Source: Paraburkholderia ferrariae NBRC 106233
GTDB taxonomy: Bacteria; Pseudomonadota; Gammaproteobacteria; Burkholderiales; Burkholderiaceae
Direction of reading: 5' to 3'
Length of the DNA: 64,000 bases
Assembly (NCBI RefSeq): GCF_000685035.1
Contig: NZ_BAYB01000007.1
Span: 352,619-416,618 of the forward strand
Positions 43,665-53,665 of this stretch are shown here, in pieces. The position numbers were made by a program, and so were the translations under genes. The notes under the pieces were generated by a model. The model saw nothing but the letters and a program-made list of their open reading frames with translations, was not told the origin of the DNA and did not search any database. How positions within the stretch are numbered: position 1 is the first letter of the stretch; each line of letters opens with the position of its first letter.

Positions 43665-46600
43665 GCCATGTCCCCGGCTCCGATCACGAAGAGGGGCGCT
43701 TCAACCTGTCGGCGTGGGCGTTGCGCCATCAGGCGCTGGTGATCTTCCTGATCGCGCTCGCGACGATCTTCGGCGCCCTCTCCTATACGCGTCTTTCGCA
43801 GTCCGAAGATCCGCCCTTTACGTTCCGGGTGATGGTGATCCAGACCTTCTGGCCCGGCGCAAGCGCGCGCCAGGTCGAGGACGAGGTGACCACCCGCATC
43901 GGCCGCAAGCTCCAGGAAACGCCCTATATCGACTTCCTGCGCAGCTATTCGCGCCCCGGCGAGTCGCTGGTGTTCTTCACGATGAAAGACTCGGCGCCCG
44001 TGAGCGAAGTGCAGCCCACGTGGTACCAGGTGCGCAAGAAGGTGGGCGACATCGCCGCCACGCTGCCGCCCGGCGTGCAGGGCCCGTTCTTCAACGACGA
44101 GTTCGGCGACGTCTACACCAACATCTATACGCTCGAAGGCGATGGCTTTTCGCCCGCCCAGTTGCACGACTACGCCGATAACCTGCGCGAAGAACTGCTG
44201 CGCGTGCCCAACGTCGGCAAGGTCGACTATTTCGGCGACCCGAACCAGCACATCTACATCGAAATCTCGAACACGCAGCTCACGCGCCTCGGCATCTCGC
44301 CAACGCAGCTCGGCCAGGTGATCGGCGCGCAGAACAGCGTCTCGCCGGCAGGCACGCTCACCACGCCCGACGACCGCGTGTTCGTGCGCCCGAGCGGCCA
44401 ATTCAAGGACGTACAGGCGCTGGCCGATACGCTGATCCGCGTCAACGGCCGCACTTTCCGCCTGGGCGACATCGCCACGATCCGGCGCGGCTACGACGAT
44501 CCGCCCGCCACGCAGATGCGCTACGGCGGCCACGCGGTGCTCGGCATCGGCATTACCATGCAGCCCGGCGGCGACGTGATTCGCCTCGGCAAGGCGCTCG
44601 ATGCGCGTGTGGCCCAGTTGCGCGCCGGCTTGCCCGCGGGCCTGAAGCTCGTCGAGGTGTCGAGCATGCCGAATGCGGTCTCGCACTCGGTGGACGACTT
44701 CGTCGAAGCCGTTGCCGAAGCCGTGGGCATCGTGCTGCTCGTGAGCCTCGTTTCATTGGGCGTGCGCACCGGCATGGTCGTGGTCATCACGATTCCGATC
44801 GTGCTGGCCGTCACCTCGCTCGTGATGTATCTCTTCGGCATCGGGCTGCACAAGGTCTCGCTCGGCACGCTCGTGCTCGCGCTCGGCCTGCTCGTGGACG
44901 ACGCCATCATCTCCGTCGAAATGATGGCCGTGAAGCTCGCCCAGGGCTGGACCCGCACGCGCGCCGCGGCCTTTGCGTACACCAGCACGGCGTTCCCCAT
45001 GCTGACGGGCACGCTCGTCACCGTTGCCGGCTTCCTGCCCATCGTGCTCGCGAAGTCGAGCACCGGCGAATACACGCGCTCGATCTTCCAGGTCTCCGCA
45101 ATCGCGCTGATCGCCTCGTGGTTCGCCGCCGTGGTGCTGATCCCGCTGCTCGGCTACCGCCTGCTGCCCGAGCGCGAGCGCGCGGCCCACGAACCGGACG
45201 GCCATGAGCACGACATCTACGACACCCGTTTCTATCACCGCCTGCGCCGCTGGATCGGCTGGTGCATCGAGCATCACCTGATCGTGCTCGCGCTCACCAT
45301 CGGGCTTTTCCTCGTCGCCCTGCTCGGCTTCACGCTCGTGCCCCAGCAGTTCTTCCCGAGCTCGGACCGGCCGGAACTGCTCGTGGACGTGCGCCTGCCC
45401 GAAGGCGCCTCGTTCGACGCCACGCTGCGCCAGGCAAAGCAGCTCGAAACCGCGCTCAAGGGCCGCCCCGAGATCGATCATTCGATCGACTTCGTGGGCA
45501 CCGGCGCGCCGCGCTTCTATCTGCCGCTCGACCAGCAACTGCAGCAGCCCAACTTCGCGCAGTTCGTCATCACGGCGAAGTCGGTGGAGGACCGCGAAAA
45601 GCTCGCCACGTGGCTCGAAACGAAGCTGCGCAACGATTTTCCGGCGATCCGCACACGCCTCTCGCGGCTCGAGAACGGGCCGCCCGTGGGCTACCCCGTG
45701 CAGTTCCGCGTGAGCGGCGACGACATCGCCACGGTGCGCAGCATCGCCGAGCGCGTGGCCGCGACGATGCGCGACGACCCGCGCACCGAGAACGTCAGCT
45801 TCGACTGGGACGAACCCGCCGAGCGCTCGCTGCGCTTCGAGATCGACCAGCAGAAAGCGCGCGCGCTGAACGTGTCTTCGGAAGACGTCGCCAACTTCCT
45901 GCAGATGACGCTTTCGGGCTACACCGTCACGCAGTACCGCGAGCGCGACAAGCTCATCAGCGTCGATCTGCGCGCGCCGCCCGCGGAGCGCGTCGATCCG
46001 TCCCATCTGCTGACGATGGCGATGCCCACGCCCAACGGCCCCGTGCCGCTCGGCTCGCTCGGGCATCTCGTGAACGACCTCGAATACGGCGTGATCTGGT
46101 CGCGCGACCGGCAGCCCACCATCACCGTGCAGTCGGACGTGAGAAACGGCGCGCAGGGCATCGACGTCACGCACGGCGTGCAGAAAAAGCTGGAGCCGAT
46201 TCTCGCCTCGCTGCCCACGGGCTATCGCATCGAAGTAGGCGGCTCGGTCGAGGAAAGCGCGAAGGGGCAGGCTTCGATCTTCGTGCAACTGCCGATCCTC
46301 GTGGTCGCGGTGCTCACGCTCCTGATGATCCAGCTGCAAAGCCTCTCGCGCACGATGATGGTGGTGCTGACTGCGCCGCTCGGCCTGATCGGCGTGGTGC
46401 TCGCGCTGCTGCTCTTTCACGAGCCGTTCGGCTTCGTCGCCATGCTCGGCGTGATTGCCATGTTCGGCATCATCATGCGCAACTCGGTGATTCTCGTGGA
46501 CCAGATCGAGTTCGACATTCGCGACGGGTACAAGCGCTTCGACGCGATTGTCGGCGCGACGGTGCGGCGCTTCCGGCCCATTACGCTGACCGCTGCCGCC

Positions 46601-46798
46601 GCCGTGCTCGCACTGATTCCGCTGTTGCGCTCGAACTTCTTCGGGCCGATGGCCACGGCGCTCATGGGCGGCATCACGAGCGCCACCGTGCTCACGCTGT
46701 TCTATCTGCCCGCGCTCTATGCAATGGCGTTCCGCGTGCACAGCAGCGAAACCGACGGACCGGGCAACGCCGGCTCCCATGCGGAGAATGCATCATGA
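43661..46798 (+). CDS. RND-family multidrug efflux permease
   Basis: A 1045-residue inner-membrane proton-driven pump of the AcrB/MdtB type, full length for the family. The first helix is at about 27-46; the proton-relay acidic pair lies in LVLALGLLVDDAIISVEM in helix 4; helices 7-12 include VAMLGVIAMFGIIMRNSVILVDQ. It works with the adaptor and the outer-membrane factor in one operon, all linked by 4-nt overlaps. Sequence resembles the group that exports hydrophobic or amphiphilic drugs; substrates are not predictable. Confidence 0.95.
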   Translation: MSHVPGSDHEEGRFNLSAWALRHQALVIFLIALATIFGALSYTRLSQSEDPPFTFRVMVIQTFWPGASARQVEDEVTTRIGRKLQETPYIDFLRSYSRPGESLVFFTMKDSAPVSEVQPTWYQVRKKVGDIAATLPPGVQGPFFNDEFGDVYTNIYTLEGDGFSPAQLHDYADNLREELLRVPNVGKVDYFGDPNQHIYIEISNTQLTRLGISPTQLGQVIGAQNSVSPAGTLTTPDDRVFVRPSGQFKDVQALADTLIRVNGRTFRLGDIATIRRGYDDPPATQMRYGGHAVLGIGITMQPGGDVIRLGKALDARVAQLRAGLPAGLKLVEVSSMPNAVSHSVDDFVEAVAEAVGIVLLVSLVSLGVRTGMVVVITIPIVLAVTSLVMYLFGIGLHKVSLGTLVLALGLLVDDAIISVEMMAVKLAQGWTRTRAAAFAYTSTAFPMLTGTLVTVAGFLPIVLAKSSTGEYTRSIFQVSAIALIASWFAAVVLIPLLGYRLLPERERAAHEPDGHEHDIYDTRFYHRLRRWIGWCIEHHLIVLALTIGLFLVALLGFTLVPQQFFPSSDRPELLVDVRLPEGASFDATLRQAKQLETALKGRPEIDHSIDFVGTGAPRFYLPLDQQLQQPNFAQFVITAKSVEDREKLATWLETKLRNDFPAIRTRLSRLENGPPVGYPVQFRVSGDDIATVRSIAERVAATMRDDPRTENVSFDWDEPAERSLRFEIDQQKARALNVSSEDVANFLQMTLSGYTVTQYRERDKLISVDLRAPPAERVDPSHLLTMAMPTPNGPVPLGSLGHLVNDLEYGVIWSRDRQPTITVQSDVRNGAQGIDVTHGVQKKLEPILASLPTGYRIEVGGSVEESAKGQASIFVQLPILVVAVLTLLMIQLQSLSRTMMVVLTAPLGLIGVVLALLLFHEPFGFVAMLGVIAMFGIIMRNSVILVDQIEFDIRDGYKRFDAIVGATVRRFRPITLTAAAAVLALIPLLRSNFFGPMATALMGGITSATVLTLFYLPALYAMAFRVHSSETDGPGNAGSHAENAS

Positions 46799-48372
46799 GC
46801 ATAACGAACGAATTCGCGGCGCCCGTCGAACCCGGTGCGTTGCCCGCCGGGCGACCGGCGCCGCGCGCGCGCGCGCTGGCCTTCGCATGCGCCGCGGCCT
46901 TCGCTGCGCTGGGTCTGGGCGGCTGCGCATGGGGCCCAGGCGGCGAAGCGCCCGCCATGCCGCAACCCGCGCACTACGGCGCCGAGCCTCAGCCGGCGCA
47001 GACCGTGGCGGCGCAAGGTGTCGCGCAGCAGTTCGTCGTCGGCGCGAAACCGGTGCCGCAGTGGTGGACGCTCTACGACTCCGACGCGCTAAGCGCGCTC
47101 GTCGCGGAAGGCTTGCGCAACAGCCCCAACCTCGCCGCCGCCGACCACAGCCTGCAGGCCGCCCGCGAGCAGTTGCGCGGCCAGATCGGCAGTTCGCTGC
47201 TCCCCACCGTCGATGCGCTCGGCACCGCGCAGCGCCAGCGCGGGCCCGGCATCCCTTCGCTGGGCGTGGACAAGCTCCAGTACGACGTTTTCGCGGGCCT
47301 CGTCGAAGTGCGCTACTCGTTCGATTTGTTCGGCGCCTCGCGCCTGAACAACGCGGCGCTCGCCTCGCGCGTGGACGTGCAGGCCTTCCAGTTCGAGGCT
47401 GCGCAACGCGCGCTCGCGGCGAACGTCGTGACCGCGGCCATCGGAGCGGCCACCCTGCACGCCGAAGTCGATACCACGGAGCAACTCGTCGCGCTTGCCA
47501 ATGCGCAGGCCGACGAGATGGCGAAGCGCTACGCGCTCGGCGCGGTCTCCCACACCGACCTGCTGAACGCGCAGCAGAGCGCAGCTTCGATCGCCACCAA
47601 CCTGCCGGTCCTGCGCCAGCAACTGGGCACGACGCGCCACGCGCTCGCCGTGCTGCTGGGCCGCACGCCCGACGCCGCCCCGCCCGATCTCGACCTCGCG
47701 AGCCTCACGCTGCCCGCTCAGGTGCCGGTGCTGGTGCCCTCCGAGCTGCTGAAGTCGCGGCCCGACATCGAAGCCGCGGACGCTACCCTGAAGGCCGCCG
47801 CCGCGTCCGTGGGCGCAGCGACGGCGCAGATGTTCCCGAGCATCACGCTTTCGGCGGGGCTCGGCCAGGGCGGGTTCACGTGGCCCATCGCGACTTCGGG
47901 CGCCGGCGCGCTGTGGGCCATCGGCGCCTCGCTCACCCAGCCGATCTTCCACGGCGGGGAACTCGTCGCGCAGCGGCGCGCCGCCCTGCAGTCGTACGAC
48001 GCGGCCAATGCCTCGTATCGGCAGACGGTCCTCGCGGCGTTCCAGAACGTGGCGGACCAGTTGGCGTCGCTCGAACACGATGCGCAGGCGCTCGATTCGT
48101 CGAGCCTTTCCGCGCGCACCGCACAGGGCGTGTACGACGACACCAACGCGCGCTACCGGCTCGGCGCCGTGCCGTACTACGCCGTGCGGCAGAGCGAGCA
48201 GCAATGGCGCAACGCGCGGCTCGACGAGATCCGCTACCGCGGGCAGCGGCTTTCCGATACGGCAGCGCTGTTCCAGGCAATGGGCAATCCGCCGGTAGCA
48301 GATGACGCGAAGCCAGCGGATGCGGCAGCTTCTGTGCCTCCCGTACGGGCAACATCGCAGGCTTCGAATTAG
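46795..48372 (+). CDS. NodT-family outer-membrane efflux lipoprotein
   Basis: A 525-residue TolC/OprM-like channel. A signal with LGLGGC places the lipid-modified cysteine at residue 44, longer than usual because of a 25-residue cytoplasmic lead. Two repeated helical OEP halves follow (WTLYDSDALSALVAEGLRNSP and SRPDIEAADATLKAA-like segments). It completes the tripartite efflux pump with the two genes before it. The start ATGA overlaps the pump stop. The C-terminal 30 residues are Ala/Ser-rich. Confidence 0.93.
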   Translation: MSITNEFAAPVEPGALPAGRPAPRARALAFACAAAFAALGLGGCAWGPGGEAPAMPQPAHYGAEPQPAQTVAAQGVAQQFVVGAKPVPQWWTLYDSDALSALVAEGLRNSPNLAAADHSLQAAREQLRGQIGSSLLPTVDALGTAQRQRGPGIPSLGVDKLQYDVFAGLVEVRYSFDLFGASRLNNAALASRVDVQAFQFEAAQRALAANVVTAAIGAATLHAEVDTTEQLVALANAQADEMAKRYALGAVSHTDLLNAQQSAASIATNLPVLRQQLGTTRHALAVLLGRTPDAAPPDLDLASLTLPAQVPVLVPSELLKSRPDIEAADATLKAAAASVGAATAQMFPSITLSAGLGQGGFTWPIATSGAGALWAIGASLTQPIFHGGELVAQRRAALQSYDAANASYRQTVLAAFQNVADQLASLEHDAQALDSSSLSARTAQGVYDDTNARYRLGAVPYYAVRQSEQQWRNARLDEIRYRGQRLSDTAALFQAMGNPPVADDAKPADAAASVPPVRATSQASN

Positions 48373-48691
48373 CCCGAGGCGGCGGTGCTTCGAATCGCGC
48401 AGCATGATCGAAGCCACCGCGCCCATTCCGGGTCCGCAGCTTTGCATGGGAGCACGCAAGCACCCTGTCCTCGCCCGCCGTCGAAACCCGGGTAATGACC
48501 GCCTGCAGGACGCGCGGGAAGCGGCGCGCGCAAACGGGTTCCCCTGAACAGTCGCTGAACGCCGGGCCCTCTCACGCCCATTGCATTGGACTCCGAATGA
48601 TTTCGGGAGCGCAATTTCCAGCGCACCAAAGAAACACGGCGCGTCCACTGGAACGCGCCGTGCGGTCAAGCCACGAAACTCCCCTTCAGCC
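48373..48691. other. Intergenic region between efflux operon and penicillin-binding protein gene
   Basis: 319 bases between convergent genes. The terminator of the penicillin-binding protein gene lies at 48628-48662. No matching terminator with a T-run was found for the efflux operon, and no gene is seen. Confidence 0.55.
48628..48662 (-). terminator. Intrinsic terminator after the class A PBP gene
   Basis: On the minus strand CACGGCGCGT and ACGCGCCGTG pair across an 8-nt loop and are followed by TTTCTTT, 30 nt beyond the stop. Confidence 0.75.
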
Positions 48692-51208
48692 TCAAGGCTT
48701 GTTCGACTCGAACAGATTCATGATCTGCTGCTTCTCGCTCGACGTCACGTCGGGCGGCGTCATCCCGCCCGGCCCCACGCCGCCCACCGCGTCGCTTGCA
48801 TCGCTCGCGCCGCCCGCCGGGCTCGCCGAATCGAGACCGATGCTGGACACGAAGCCGTTGCCCGGCGTCATGTCGCTGTAGTAGAGCTCGCCGTCGATGG
48901 TCGTCACGCCGTCGGGCATGGCAGGCTCCTGCTGCGGCACGCCGCGCAGCGCATGCTGCATGTACTCCACCCAGATCGGCAGCGCGAGCTGTGCACCGAA
49001 TTCGCGGCTGCCGAGGCTCTTCGGCTGGTCGTAGCCCATCCACGCCACCGCAACCAGCGAGCGCTGGTAGCCGGCGAACCAGCCGTCCTTGGCGTCGTTG
49101 GTCGTACCGGTCTTGCCCTGCAGGTCGTCGCGGTGCAGGACGTTGGTGCCCGCACCCGTGCCGCCCGTGGCCACCGAATGCAGCAGGCTGTTCATGATGT
49201 ACGCGTTACGCGGCGAGATCGTCTGCGGCGCGTTCCGCCCCGCGACGAGCGGCTGTGCGCGCAGGACCGGCTGGCCCCGCGCATCGTCCACCTCGGCGAT
49301 CAGATACGGATTGATGCGATAGCCGCCGTTCGCGAACACCGAGTACGCACCCGCCGACTGCAGCGGCGTGACGAGACCCGCGCCCAGCGCCATCGGCAGA
49401 TACGGCGGCGTCTTGTCCGCGTCGAAGCCGAAGCGTTGCGTCACGTAGTCCTGCGCGTACTTCGTGCCGATGTACGACAGGATGCGGATCGAAACGAGGT
49501 TCTTCGACTTCATCAGCGCCGTGCGCATCGGCATCGGCCCGTCGGGCTGATCGTCGTCCTTCGGCTCCCACGCGTCGCCGCCCGGCGTGCTGGGCGGGAA
49601 GTACAGCGGCGCGTCGTTGATGATCGTCGCCGGCCCGAGGCCCTTCTCGAGCGAAGCCGAATAGATGAACGGCTTGAAGCTCGAACCCGGCTGACGCCAC
49701 GCTTGCGTCACGTGATTGAACTTGTTCTTGTTGAAGTCGAAGCCGCCGATCAGCGCGCGGATCGCGCCGTCCTGCGGCGTGAGCGACACGAGCGCGCCCT
49801 CCACCTGCGGCAATTGCGTGATCTGCCAGTTGCCCTTGTCGTCGGGCAATACGCGCACGATCGAGCCCACGCGAATGTGCAGCGCCTGCGTCGCGCGCGG
49901 CGACAGGCCGGCCGCCGCGAAGCGCAGTCCGTCGCCCGTGATCGAGACCGTGGTGCCGTCGAGCAGTTGCGCCTTGACTTCCTTCGGATTCACGTCGGTG
50001 ACGACAGCCGCGACGATCTCGCCGTTATCGGGGTGGTCCGTGAGCGCGTCTTCGATCGCCTGGTCGCGGTCGTCGCCGTCCGCGGGCAGTTGCACGAAGC
50101 CTTCCGGCCCGCGATAGCCGTGGCGGCGCTCGTAGTCCATCACGCCCTTGCGCACCGCCACATAGGCGGCTTCCTGATCCGCGGAGTCGATCGTGGTCGT
50201 GACCGTCAGGCCGCGCGTATAGGTCTCTTCCTTGTACTGCGCGTACATCATCTGACGCACCATTTCGGCCACGTACTCGGCGTGCACGCTGTACTGGTTG
50301 TCCGCGGTCCTCGTCTGGATCGGCTCCTTGATCGCCTCGTCGTACTGCGCCTGGTTGATGTAGCCGAGATCCAGCATGCGCTTCAGGATGTATTCCTGGC
50401 GGATCTTCGCGCGGTGCGGATTGACGATGGGGTTATACGCGGACGGCGCCTTCGGCAGCCCCGCGAGCATCGCGGCCTGCGCGAGCGTGATGTCCTTCAG
50501 GTCCTTGCCGAAGTACACGCGCGCCGCCGCCGAAAAGCCATAGGCCCGCTCGCCCAGATAGATCTGGTTCATGTACAGCTCGAGGATCTGGTCCTTCGTG
50601 AGCGCGCGCTCGATCTTGTACGCGAGCAGCATTTCGTAGATCTTGCGCGTGTAGGTCTTCTCGCTCGACAGGAAGAAGTTGCGCGCCACCTGCATCGTGA
50701 TCGTGCTCGCGCCCTGCGAAGCGCCGCCGTGCATCAGGTCGGCGAGGCCCGCGCGCAGGATGCCCACGAAGTCCACGCCGCCGTGTTCGTAGAAGCGGTA
50801 GTCCTCGATGGCGAGCACCGCCTTCTTCTGTATGTCCGGAATGTCCTGGAAGCGCACGAGCTGCCGGCGCTCCTCGCCGAATTCGCCGATCAGCACGTGG
50901 TCGGCGGTGTAAATGCGCAGCGGCACCTTCGGCTGATAGTTGGTGAGCGCGTCGAGCGAGGGCAGCTGCGGGCCCATCACGACGAGCGCATAGCCCACGA
51001 TCAGCGCGCCCACGACGACGAGCGTCGCGATCAGGCCGAAGAACCCCAGCGCGATGGAGGCGAAGAGCGAGCGCCGGCGCCCGTTGCCGCCGCCGGACGC
51101 GGGCTGCGGGTCCGGCTGCTCCGGTCCGCGCGGGGATCCGTTGTTGAAGGAAGGCTCCCGATCGTTGCTCGGGTAATGCGGGGAAGGCGGTCGTTTGATG
51201 ATAGGCAT
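48692..51208 (-). CDS. Class A penicillin-binding protein (PBP1A family)
   Basis: An 838-residue bifunctional peptidoglycan synthase. A 48-residue Pro/Ser/Asn-rich cytoplasmic N-terminus leads to a membrane anchor (about 48-75). The GT51 glycosyltransferase has catalytic EDYRFYEHGG (about 135) and QGASTITMQVARNFFL. The transpeptidase has SSFKPF, SKN in MKSKNLVS, and KTGTT. I start at ATG 51208; the frame is open upstream to 51388 but without similarity. It stands alone, away from the pilM region where the main mrcA usually sits in this group, so it may be a second paralogue (inferred from context). Confidence 0.93.
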   Translation of the reverse strand: MPIIKRPPSPHYPSNDREPSFNNGSPRGPEQPDPQPASGGGNGRRRSLFASIALGFFGLIATLVVVGALIVGYALVVMGPQLPSLDALTNYQPKVPLRIYTADHVLIGEFGEERRQLVRFQDIPDIQKKAVLAIEDYRFYEHGGVDFVGILRAGLADLMHGGASQGASTITMQVARNFFLSSEKTYTRKIYEMLLAYKIERALTKDQILELYMNQIYLGERAYGFSAAARVYFGKDLKDITLAQAAMLAGLPKAPSAYNPIVNPHRAKIRQEYILKRMLDLGYINQAQYDEAIKEPIQTRTADNQYSVHAEYVAEMVRQMMYAQYKEETYTRGLTVTTTIDSADQEAAYVAVRKGVMDYERRHGYRGPEGFVQLPADGDDRDQAIEDALTDHPDNGEIVAAVVTDVNPKEVKAQLLDGTTVSITGDGLRFAAAGLSPRATQALHIRVGSIVRVLPDDKGNWQITQLPQVEGALVSLTPQDGAIRALIGGFDFNKNKFNHVTQAWRQPGSSFKPFIYSASLEKGLGPATIINDAPLYFPPSTPGGDAWEPKDDDQPDGPMPMRTALMKSKNLVSIRILSYIGTKYAQDYVTQRFGFDADKTPPYLPMALGAGLVTPLQSAGAYSVFANGGYRINPYLIAEVDDARGQPVLRAQPLVAGRNAPQTISPRNAYIMNSLLHSVATGGTGAGTNVLHRDDLQGKTGTTNDAKDGWFAGYQRSLVAVAWMGYDQPKSLGSREFGAQLALPIWVEYMQHALRGVPQQEPAMPDGVTTIDGELYYSDMTPGNGFVSSIGLDSASPAGGASDASDAVGGVGPGGMTPPDVTSSEKQQIMNLFESNKP

Positions 51209-51814
51209 GACTGGAATGATTGACGCGTTATACGCGCGCCCGGCTGCGCGCGACGCGTCGCGCGCAAGGATCGTGGTCATGGCGTCATGGCGCCAATGCG
51301 GGAAGCGGCGAACCGGCTCGCACCGGCTGTCGCAACGCAACCGGCAACGCCCCCGTCCGGCTGCGCGGCGCGCAGTGCGGCGCACCATCGCGCAATGTAA
51401 CAGCGCATTCTAAATAAATCCACGCGCTGCGGGATGAGGTTTTTTTGTAAAAATTCCCGCGCGGCCGTCTTTCAGAAAGCTTTCCGGGTGCGTGCGAACG
51501 CCGTTTACCGCACAAAAGACGCCTCTTTGCGCTAATTGCGGGGTTCTTCGCAGAAGGCATCGGCGTCGCGCCGTAGCACGTGCCGGAAAGCGGACGATAC
51601 GCGCGGATCGTCAGCATATTCTTGCGCCGGCGCGCGGCGCGGCGCGGACATCCAGCCGTTGCGCATCCCACCCGACGCCGTATGATGAAGAGACTGCTGT
51701 ACGCCCCGCCCGGGCGACACGCGGCTGTCACACAACGGTCGCGCGAGCGGCGAACGCGCCCCCGCCGGGACGGGACCCGAGGTCACCCGAAGCCGACCCC
51801 ATGGCCAGCCGATC
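51209..51814. other. Divergent intergenic region with A/T-rich core
   Basis: 606 bases without a supported gene between divergent genes. An A/T-rich patch at about 51405-51460 and a CTTTCAGAAAGCTTTC double palindrome (51469-51484) are the only features that stand out, and may be promoter or operator elements. Confidence 0.5.
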
Positions 51815-52522
51815 ATGAACAAGCCCAGCGAACGCATCGTCGTTTTCGTCACGCCCGCGCAAAAGCGCGCGATCTCGGCTACGGCCGACGGACTCGGCAT
51901 CAGCATCAGCGAGCTGATGCGCCGGGCCGTGATCGCCTTCAGCGCGACCAGCGACCAGGTGAAAGCCGCGAGCATCGTGGACCGGCTGAACGCCCCGCGC
52001 GAACCCGATGCGCTCGCCCAGGTCCTGCGCCGTGCGGCAAGGCCGCTGCGCTCCGGCCGAGCGAGTCCGCTGCGCGCCGCGCCCGCGCCTCTCGCCGACC
52101 CGGAAACCGGCGCGGAAACCGACGCAGAAACCGGCGCGGCAGCGGATGCCGCGCTGCTGGCCGCCGGGGAAAGCCACGGCGACGCCGTAGACGCCGGCGA
52201 TCAGCATGACGCCACGCTTCAGGACGCCGACGCGGACCACGCAAATGGCGAAACGCTGCCGGCAGCGCTTACCGTCGACCCGAATCCCGGCAACGCCGCG
52301 CGCGAAATCGCCCAGGCCGTTGCCCGTCTTGCTGCTGAAACGAACGAGGCAGGCGCAGGCGGCACCGCCCTTTCCTCTGCCTCCCGACTCGAAGACGAAG
52401 CGCCGCTGCAATCGCCTGGCAACGGCGCGTCGTTCGCGCGCGCGACGCGTCCGCACGGCGATGCCGACGCCCGCCACGACGGGCATAACGGGGGTGCCCC
52501 CGAAGACGGCAAGTTCGCGTGA
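51815..52522 (+). CDS. Hypothetical protein with ribbon-helix-helix-like N-terminus and acidic tail
   Basis: A 235-residue protein. Residues 5-45 (VVFVTPAQKRAISATADGLG, then a second helix ISELMRRAVIAF) have the strand-helix-helix layout of small CopG/Arc-type DNA-binding domains. The rest is Ala-, Asp- and Glu-rich, with a short internal repeat ETGAETDAETGA near residue 96, and is probably disordered. Such architecture suggests a regulator or a DNA-associated protein, but no family is recognised. The ATG at 51815 lacks a strong ribosome site. It is upstream of pspA with a 337-nt gap. Confidence 0.68.
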   Translation: MNKPSERIVVFVTPAQKRAISATADGLGISISELMRRAVIAFSATSDQVKAASIVDRLNAPREPDALAQVLRRAARPLRSGRASPLRAAPAPLADPETGAETDAETGAAADAALLAAGESHGDAVDAGDQHDATLQDADADHANGETLPAALTVDPNPGNAAREIAQAVARLAAETNEAGAGGTALSSASRLEDEAPLQSPGNGASFARATRPHGDADARHDGHNGGAPEDGKFA

Positions 52523-52859
52523 TCGCACCACGGGCGCACCGCGGACACACCGCAGCGCACGGGCGAGGCACCGGACCTTTTAAGTCCCTTTTAAGCGACC
52601 CCGTGGTGTAATATCCGCGAGCAATGGCGCCCCGCGGTGCTTGCGGGCGAGCGGGAAACGGTACAAAGCAAGGCGCAAGGCAATCGCCGCAAAGTTTCGA
52701 TTGCCCACTTGCAAACGGCACCTGGCGCCCCGATTTGCGCGCTGCATGCGCAGCCTACCCGTACCGCACGACAGCGCAACGGGCACGCTGCCCGCCCCGC
52801 GGGACGCACATGCATGCACCTCGGCCCATGACGGCCGATCTCAATTCACGGAGGAATTC
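52523..52859. other. Intergenic region upstream of pspA
   Basis: 337 bases without a supported gene. Near 52576-52614 two CTTTTAAG copies precede GTGTAATAT, which could be a promoter -10 region. I looked for a sigma-54 site, as used by pspA in enteric bacteria, and did not find one with correct spacing. Confidence 0.45.
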
Positions 52860-53540
52860 ATGTCGCTTTTTGACTCTGTTTCGCGCACGCTCAAGGGCCT
52901 CTTGAACGATGCCGCCGATTCGGTCCAGGATCCGTCGCGCGACGCCCGCCAGATCGTGCGCGAGCTCGACGACAGCATCGCGAAAGCGGAGAACTCGCTC
53001 GTCGAAATCCAGGCGCAGGTCGCGACGCAGCAAAGCAAGCGCGACGTGGCCGCCGACAAGGCGAAGAAGTACGAAGACGGCGCGAAGCGCGCGCTGCAAT
53101 CGGGCGACGAAGCGCTCGCCCGCGAAGCGCTCGGCGCGCAGGCCACGGCCGAAGCCGAACGCGACGCGCTGGCCTCCGAGCTCGCGAAGCTAGAACCGTC
53201 GGTCGATCAGCTCAAGCAGCAGATCGACGACATGCGCCAGCGCCGCAACGACCTCAACGCGCGCTCGAACATCCTGCAGGCCAAGCAGCAGATCGCGCAG
53301 GCCAAGGACGTCGCGGCAACCGCGCTCGGCGGCATCGGCGGCAAGAATCTCTCGGCCGACTTCCAGAAGCTCGAAGACAAGGTCACGCTGTCGAACGCAC
53401 GCTCGGATGCGCGCCTGAACTCGGCGGATACGTCGAGCGGCAAGGCGCTCGACGACAAGCTCGCCGCGCTGAACAAGGGCCCTTCGGTGGACGACCGCCT
53501 CGAAGCCCTGAAAAAGCAGTTGAACACGCCGGCGCAGTAA
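52860..53540 (+). CDS. pspA: PspA/IM30-family membrane stress protein
   Basis: A 226-residue, almost entirely helical protein of the PspA/IM30 (ESCRT-III-like) family. It begins MSLFDSVSRTLKGLLNDAAD, an amphipathic membrane-binding helix, followed by long coiled coil from about 25 to 150 (QIVRELDDSIAKAENSLVEI). Members assemble under the inner membrane and protect it when damaged. A perfect GGAGGAATTC ribosome site precedes the ATG. No pspBC or pspF is nearby; instead a TPR membrane protein gene follows on the same strand. Confidence 0.9.
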   Translation: MSLFDSVSRTLKGLLNDAADSVQDPSRDARQIVRELDDSIAKAENSLVEIQAQVATQQSKRDVAADKAKKYEDGAKRALQSGDEALAREALGAQATAEAERDALASELAKLEPSVDQLKQQIDDMRQRRNDLNARSNILQAKQQIAQAKDVAATALGGIGGKNLSADFQKLEDKVTLSNARSDARLNSADTSSGKALDDKLAALNKGPSVDDRLEALKKQLNTPAQ

Positions 53541-53665
53541 CGCGCCGGGGTGGCCGGAGACGGCGCCTTGCCACAAGCCTCGCGCCTCGGTGTGCGGCCC
53601 GCGCAACGCGCCGCATCCTCATCCCGATCGTCATGGAGACGGGCGTCAAGCCGCCCGGCTGCAAC

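Noticed and set aside
44753..46780. A 675-codon minus-strand frame opposite the RND pump gene
   Set aside because: Antisense shadow of a full-length AcrB-type pump; no recognisable domain.
52723..52739. A sigma-54-like TGGCGC...TTGCG element before pspA
   Set aside because: The GG and GC dinucleotides are 11 bases apart instead of the required 10, and the flanks match poorly.
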